Below, piece after piece: positions 62,601 through 64,000 of a DNA stretch of 64,000 nucleotides; within the stretch, counting starts at the first letter, position 1, and every line of letters starts with the position of its first letter. The notes under the pieces were generated by a model. It saw only the letters and a list, made by a program, of their open reading frames with translations. It was not told where the DNA came from and did not search any database. The DNA lies in NCBI RefSeq assembly GCF_030848805.1, contig NC_092367.1:7285019-7349018 (forward strand), read 5' to 3'. A program made the position numbers and the translations under genes. The DNA comes from Temnothorax longispinosus (Eukaryota; Arthropoda; Insecta; Hymenoptera; Formicidae).

Positions 62601-63879
62601 GAGACACTACCGTGTCTCTTGATATTTTGTATCACGTACATGTATAATTTTTATTGCAATTTGTAATGTATAATTTTTACTTTAGAAGTGATTCGACTTA
62701 CACTTTCAGCCATCCCGTACACACGTGACGAGCATCCAATTCGAACAGGATGGCGACGTCGTTACGGCGGACAGCGATGGTTTCATCACGGTGTATTCGG
62801 TGGACGCGGACGGGGCATATTTTGTACGAATGGAATTCGAAGCGCACAACAAAGGCATTAGCTCCCTCGTTATGTTATCGGAAGGCACACTCCTCTCCGG
62901 CGGCGAAAAGGATAGGAAAATAGCCGCTTGGGACTCATTGCAGAATTACAAACGCATCACCGACACAAAGGTTGAACGTTTTAAATAATTTAATTTGGTC
63001 GGTGACAACGGCACGCCTTTGGGCTGGCTATTATACTGACTGGCTATCGGATAACTTTAACCCTTTGCTTTTAATGCCCTTCTTTTCGGATCGCGTAATT
63101 ATTATTATATGTATAGGTAACGAAATAGAAATGAGAAAAGCCTAAATCGCTTATCGTAATTAGGAAAGGAAGATGGAGACAAGCGATTTGAGTAAAAATA
63201 ATATTCCAATTCTAATTTCGATTAATTAATTGTTTTCTGCCTAAAGCCAATTACGTCAATAATTTAGAATTTAGATTGAAACTATACGGTGATAGCATGA
63301 CAAGCAAGTTCACTCGAGCGAAATTAATCTTACGTGTTGTAGCTGCCAGAATCGGTAGGCGGAGTCCGCAGTATATATCCGCAACGTCCCGGACGGAATG
63401 ATGGAAACATTTATGTGGGAACCACGCGGAACAACATCCTCGAAGGTTCTCTGCAAAGAAGATTCAACCAAGTCGTATTCGGCCATGGCAGACAATTGTG
63501 GGGTTTGGCGGTTCATCCTGACGACGAGGTCTTTGCCACCGCGGGACATGACAAGAATATCGCTCTCTGGCGGAGACACAAGCTATTGTGGACTACCCAG
63601 GTAAATTTCAGGAGGGAGGGGGGGGGAGAGAGAGACAGAGAGAGAGAGAAAGGGGGGGATTTTTAGATGTTGATTATAAATGTAAGCATTATATATTTTC
63701 ATGTTATGGGTTATAGGTGGGTTTCGAGTGTATATGCATAGCCTTCCATCCATTTGGCGTGGCGTTAGCGGCGGGATCGTCGGAGGGTCATCTTCTCGTA
63801 CTCGCGGCTGATACCGGTGCAGCCGTGGCGACCCTGAGAGTGTGTGGATCACCGCTGTCTTGCATCGGATACAATCCTA
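45136..63879 (+). CDS. DCX-EMAP: Doublecortin-domain EMAP-like microtubule-binding protein (DCX-EMAP), 3' end outside window
   Basis: Cytoskeletal protein of the EML family with added doublecortin domains; the Drosophila counterpart is DCX-EMAP, which acts in ciliated mechanosensory cells. Thirteen exons join in phase: 45136-45295, 45830-46319, 47584-47761, 57930-58169, 58656-58772, 60578-60809, 60967-61262, 61588-61752, 61926-62021, 62352-62489, 62710-62970, 63343-63600, 63717-63879 (then GTATGA). They give 931 codons and an unfinished C terminus. Residues about 90-122 are almost all Glu. DC1 spans about 203-282 (RARRVTFYKNGDPYFPG) and DC2 about 340-430 (GRVIRIVNNHDHTVQC). The linker is Ser/Arg-rich. 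The HELP motif starts near 516 (LEWVYGYRGTDTRKN), then WD repeats, e.g. ACTAG..HDKNIALWR. The start is the first ATG of the GC-rich exon. A 10-kb intron splits DC1. Confidence 0.92.
45297..45375 (+). repeat. (GA)n microsatellite directly after a splice donor
   Basis: About 75 bases of nearly pure GA begin at the 5' splice site of DCX-EMAP intron 1 (AG/GTGAGAAAGAGAG...). Antisense reading yields long spurious Ser/Leu ORFs. Confidence 0.9.
45949..46027 (+). repeat. (GAG)n run encoding poly-Glu in DCX-EMAP
   Basis: Trinucleotide GAG repeat with a few GCG and GAC interruptions, coding for about 30 acidic residues before the first doublecortin domain. On the minus strand it makes spurious Ser-, Leu- or Pro-rich ORFs. 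Confidence 0.9.
46320..47583 (+). other. DCX-EMAP intron 2
   Basis: AT-rich intron of 1.26 kb with a mixed (CA/TG)n region at about 46680-46795. No other feature recognised. Confidence 0.6.
49227..49532 (+). CDS. Unidentified 101-codon ORF inside the DCX-EMAP intron
   Basis: I do not recognise this ORF. It starts MDEKQFYFVLRHSALW and has a mixed, protein-like composition with Leu, Phe, Tyr, Trp and Cys and no low-complexity stretch, unlike most intronic ORFs in this window. A stop-free run of this length in ~65% AT DNA is somewhat unusual. An AATAAA lies near 49656. The frame is open upstream to at least 49203. It may be a small nested gene, a fragment of a mobile-element gene, or chance. 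No signal peptide or clear membrane segment. Confidence 0.2.
   Translation: MDEKQFYFVLRHSALWITPFRYFKGVTNLTRCVLRCTLMQLRSSYFDRQLYVGLFFNTPKWLELMHDSSIKQLAFACRLTSTNFSPDQYSEMYNSLYNLIS
49754..49793. repeat. (GA)n microsatellite
   Basis: Uninterrupted GA run in the large DCX-EMAP intron. Confidence 0.9.
50317..50376. repeat. (CT)n-rich microsatellite
   Basis: CT run with CTTTTT interruptions in the large DCX-EMAP intron. It yields false Arg/Glu or Ser/Leu ORFs on the two strands. Confidence 0.85.
50701..50802. mobile_element. Inverted-repeat element with AGGYCCGGT ends
   Basis: Left end AGGTCCGGTAGCACCAACGT and right end ACGTTGGTGCAACCGGGCCT are complementary with few mismatches and bound a 102-bp element without coding capacity. 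A lone similar end (GTTGGTCAACCGGGCCT) occurs near 51765-51781. Confidence 0.65.
51654..51690. repeat. (GA)n microsatellite ending in a G run
   Basis: GA dinucleotide run followed by ten G residues in the DCX-EMAP intron. Confidence 0.85.
53607..53634. repeat. (GA)n microsatellite
   Basis: Short GA run in the DCX-EMAP intron, about 185 bp before the possible element at 53819. Confidence 0.85.
53819..54782. mobile_element. Possible 960-bp non-autonomous element
   Basis: The ends are inverted: AGCGCTGCCA-like at about 53819-53828 and TGGCAGCGCT at 54773-54782, each next to TAATA-type flanks. Both inner ends are rich in CACTTTTT/GTCAC motifs. No transposase reading frame was seen inside. The call rests mainly on a 10-bp terminal match, so it is tentative. 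Confidence 0.3.
57131..57358 (+). other. Candidate alternative exon of DCX-EMAP
   Basis: A stop-free frame from 57116 to 57358 stands out from the AT-rich intron by GC content and by a Ser/Asp/Glu-rich, protein-like translation (SRSDENSEPDFDPRREIENS). It has an acceptor-like CTTCAAAG before 57131 and a donor CAG/GTTTTC after 57358. Its phase (0) fits the next DCX-EMAP exon at 57930. Insertion between exons 3 and 4 would interrupt DC1, so it is more likely an alternative first exon. An in-frame ATG at 57311 would give MSDSFEVISLPADMMQ ahead of PASYGKK. Confidence 0.3.
58773..60577 (+). other. DCX-EMAP intron 5
   Basis: AT-rich 1.8-kb intron within the second doublecortin domain, with a short (CT)n at about 60083-60102. 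No gene or element recognised. Confidence 0.6.
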
Positions 63880-64000
63880 GTATGACACGAGCTTACTTGT
63901 TGAATATTATACAAATTGAAATTAGCCGTAACTAATTTGAAAAAACAAAAGAACAACAATTGAACAATTTTAATCAAACAGCTTTCACTTTGCTTTCAAC
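63880..64000 (+). other. Start of the next DCX-EMAP intron, cut by window end
   Basis: A donor-like A/GTATGA follows codon 931. The frame runs on to a stop near 63933, but the WD-repeat sequence ends at the donor. The remaining WD repeats must lie beyond the right edge. Confidence 0.6.

Noticed and set aside
62560..62620. Imperfect inverted repeat in a DCX-EMAP intron
   Set aside because: The arms GAGTCACGGTCGG and CCGTGTCTC match too poorly to claim an element.
1..64000. CRISPR array or prokaryotic defence system
   Set aside because: No spaced direct repeats were seen. All genes are intron-bearing eukaryotic genes.

Overview
The window is nuclear DNA from an animal, almost certainly an insect and most likely a hymenopteran such as an ant or wasp. 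The reasons are interrupted genes with short GT-AG introns, strongly AT-rich non-coding DNA with islands of normal GC, many (GA/CT)n microsatellites, small palindromic MITE-like elements, and best resemblance of the reconstructed proteins to insect families. The species call is inference. No bacterial operon, CRISPR array, rRNA or convincing tRNA was seen. Gene models were built by reading splice sites by eye and checking that the reading phase is kept across every junction.

Layout. 0.5-5.3 kb (+): complete Fps/Fer tyrosine kinase (F-BAR, SH2, kinase). 6.9-8.6 kb (-): complete eIF2B alpha subunit, divergent from a CCDC149 coiled-coil gene at 9.1-11.1 kb (+). 11.75-13.1 kb (-): an unidentified coiled-coil protein. 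14.2-22.0 kb (-): a CLIP-domain trypsin-like serine protease resembling Drosophila CG7432, whose 22-nt first coding exon lies beyond a 4.8-kb intron. 23.7-32.0 kb (-): a SAFB-like nuclear RNA/DNA-binding protein (SAP, RRM, Arg/Glu-rich) in 15 coding exons. 34.1-35.0 kb (+): EEF1AKMT1, a lysine methyltransferase of translation elongation factor 1A. 35.5-40.7 kb (+): NSUN5, an rRNA m5C methyltransferase, with a VMA21 gene (V-ATPase assembly) inside its second intron on the same strand. 45.1 kb to the right edge (+): a doublecortin-EMAP (DCX-EMAP) microtubule-binding gene with two DC domains, a HELP motif and WD repeats. It contains a 10-kb intron and continues past the window.

The genes are ordinary conserved cellular genes and do not form a single pathway, although eIF2B alpha, EEF1AKMT1 and NSUN5 all act in translation. 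The less ordinary material is non-coding: at least nine inverted-repeat elements, some falling into shared families, long GA tracts, and candidate unannotated exons or ORFs inside the 10-kb DCX-EMAP intron. I did not find a convincing new multi-gene system. The best leads are the nested VMA21, the candidate alternative first exon of DCX-EMAP near 57.1-57.4 kb, an unexplained 101-codon ORF at 49.2 kb, and the palindromic element families.
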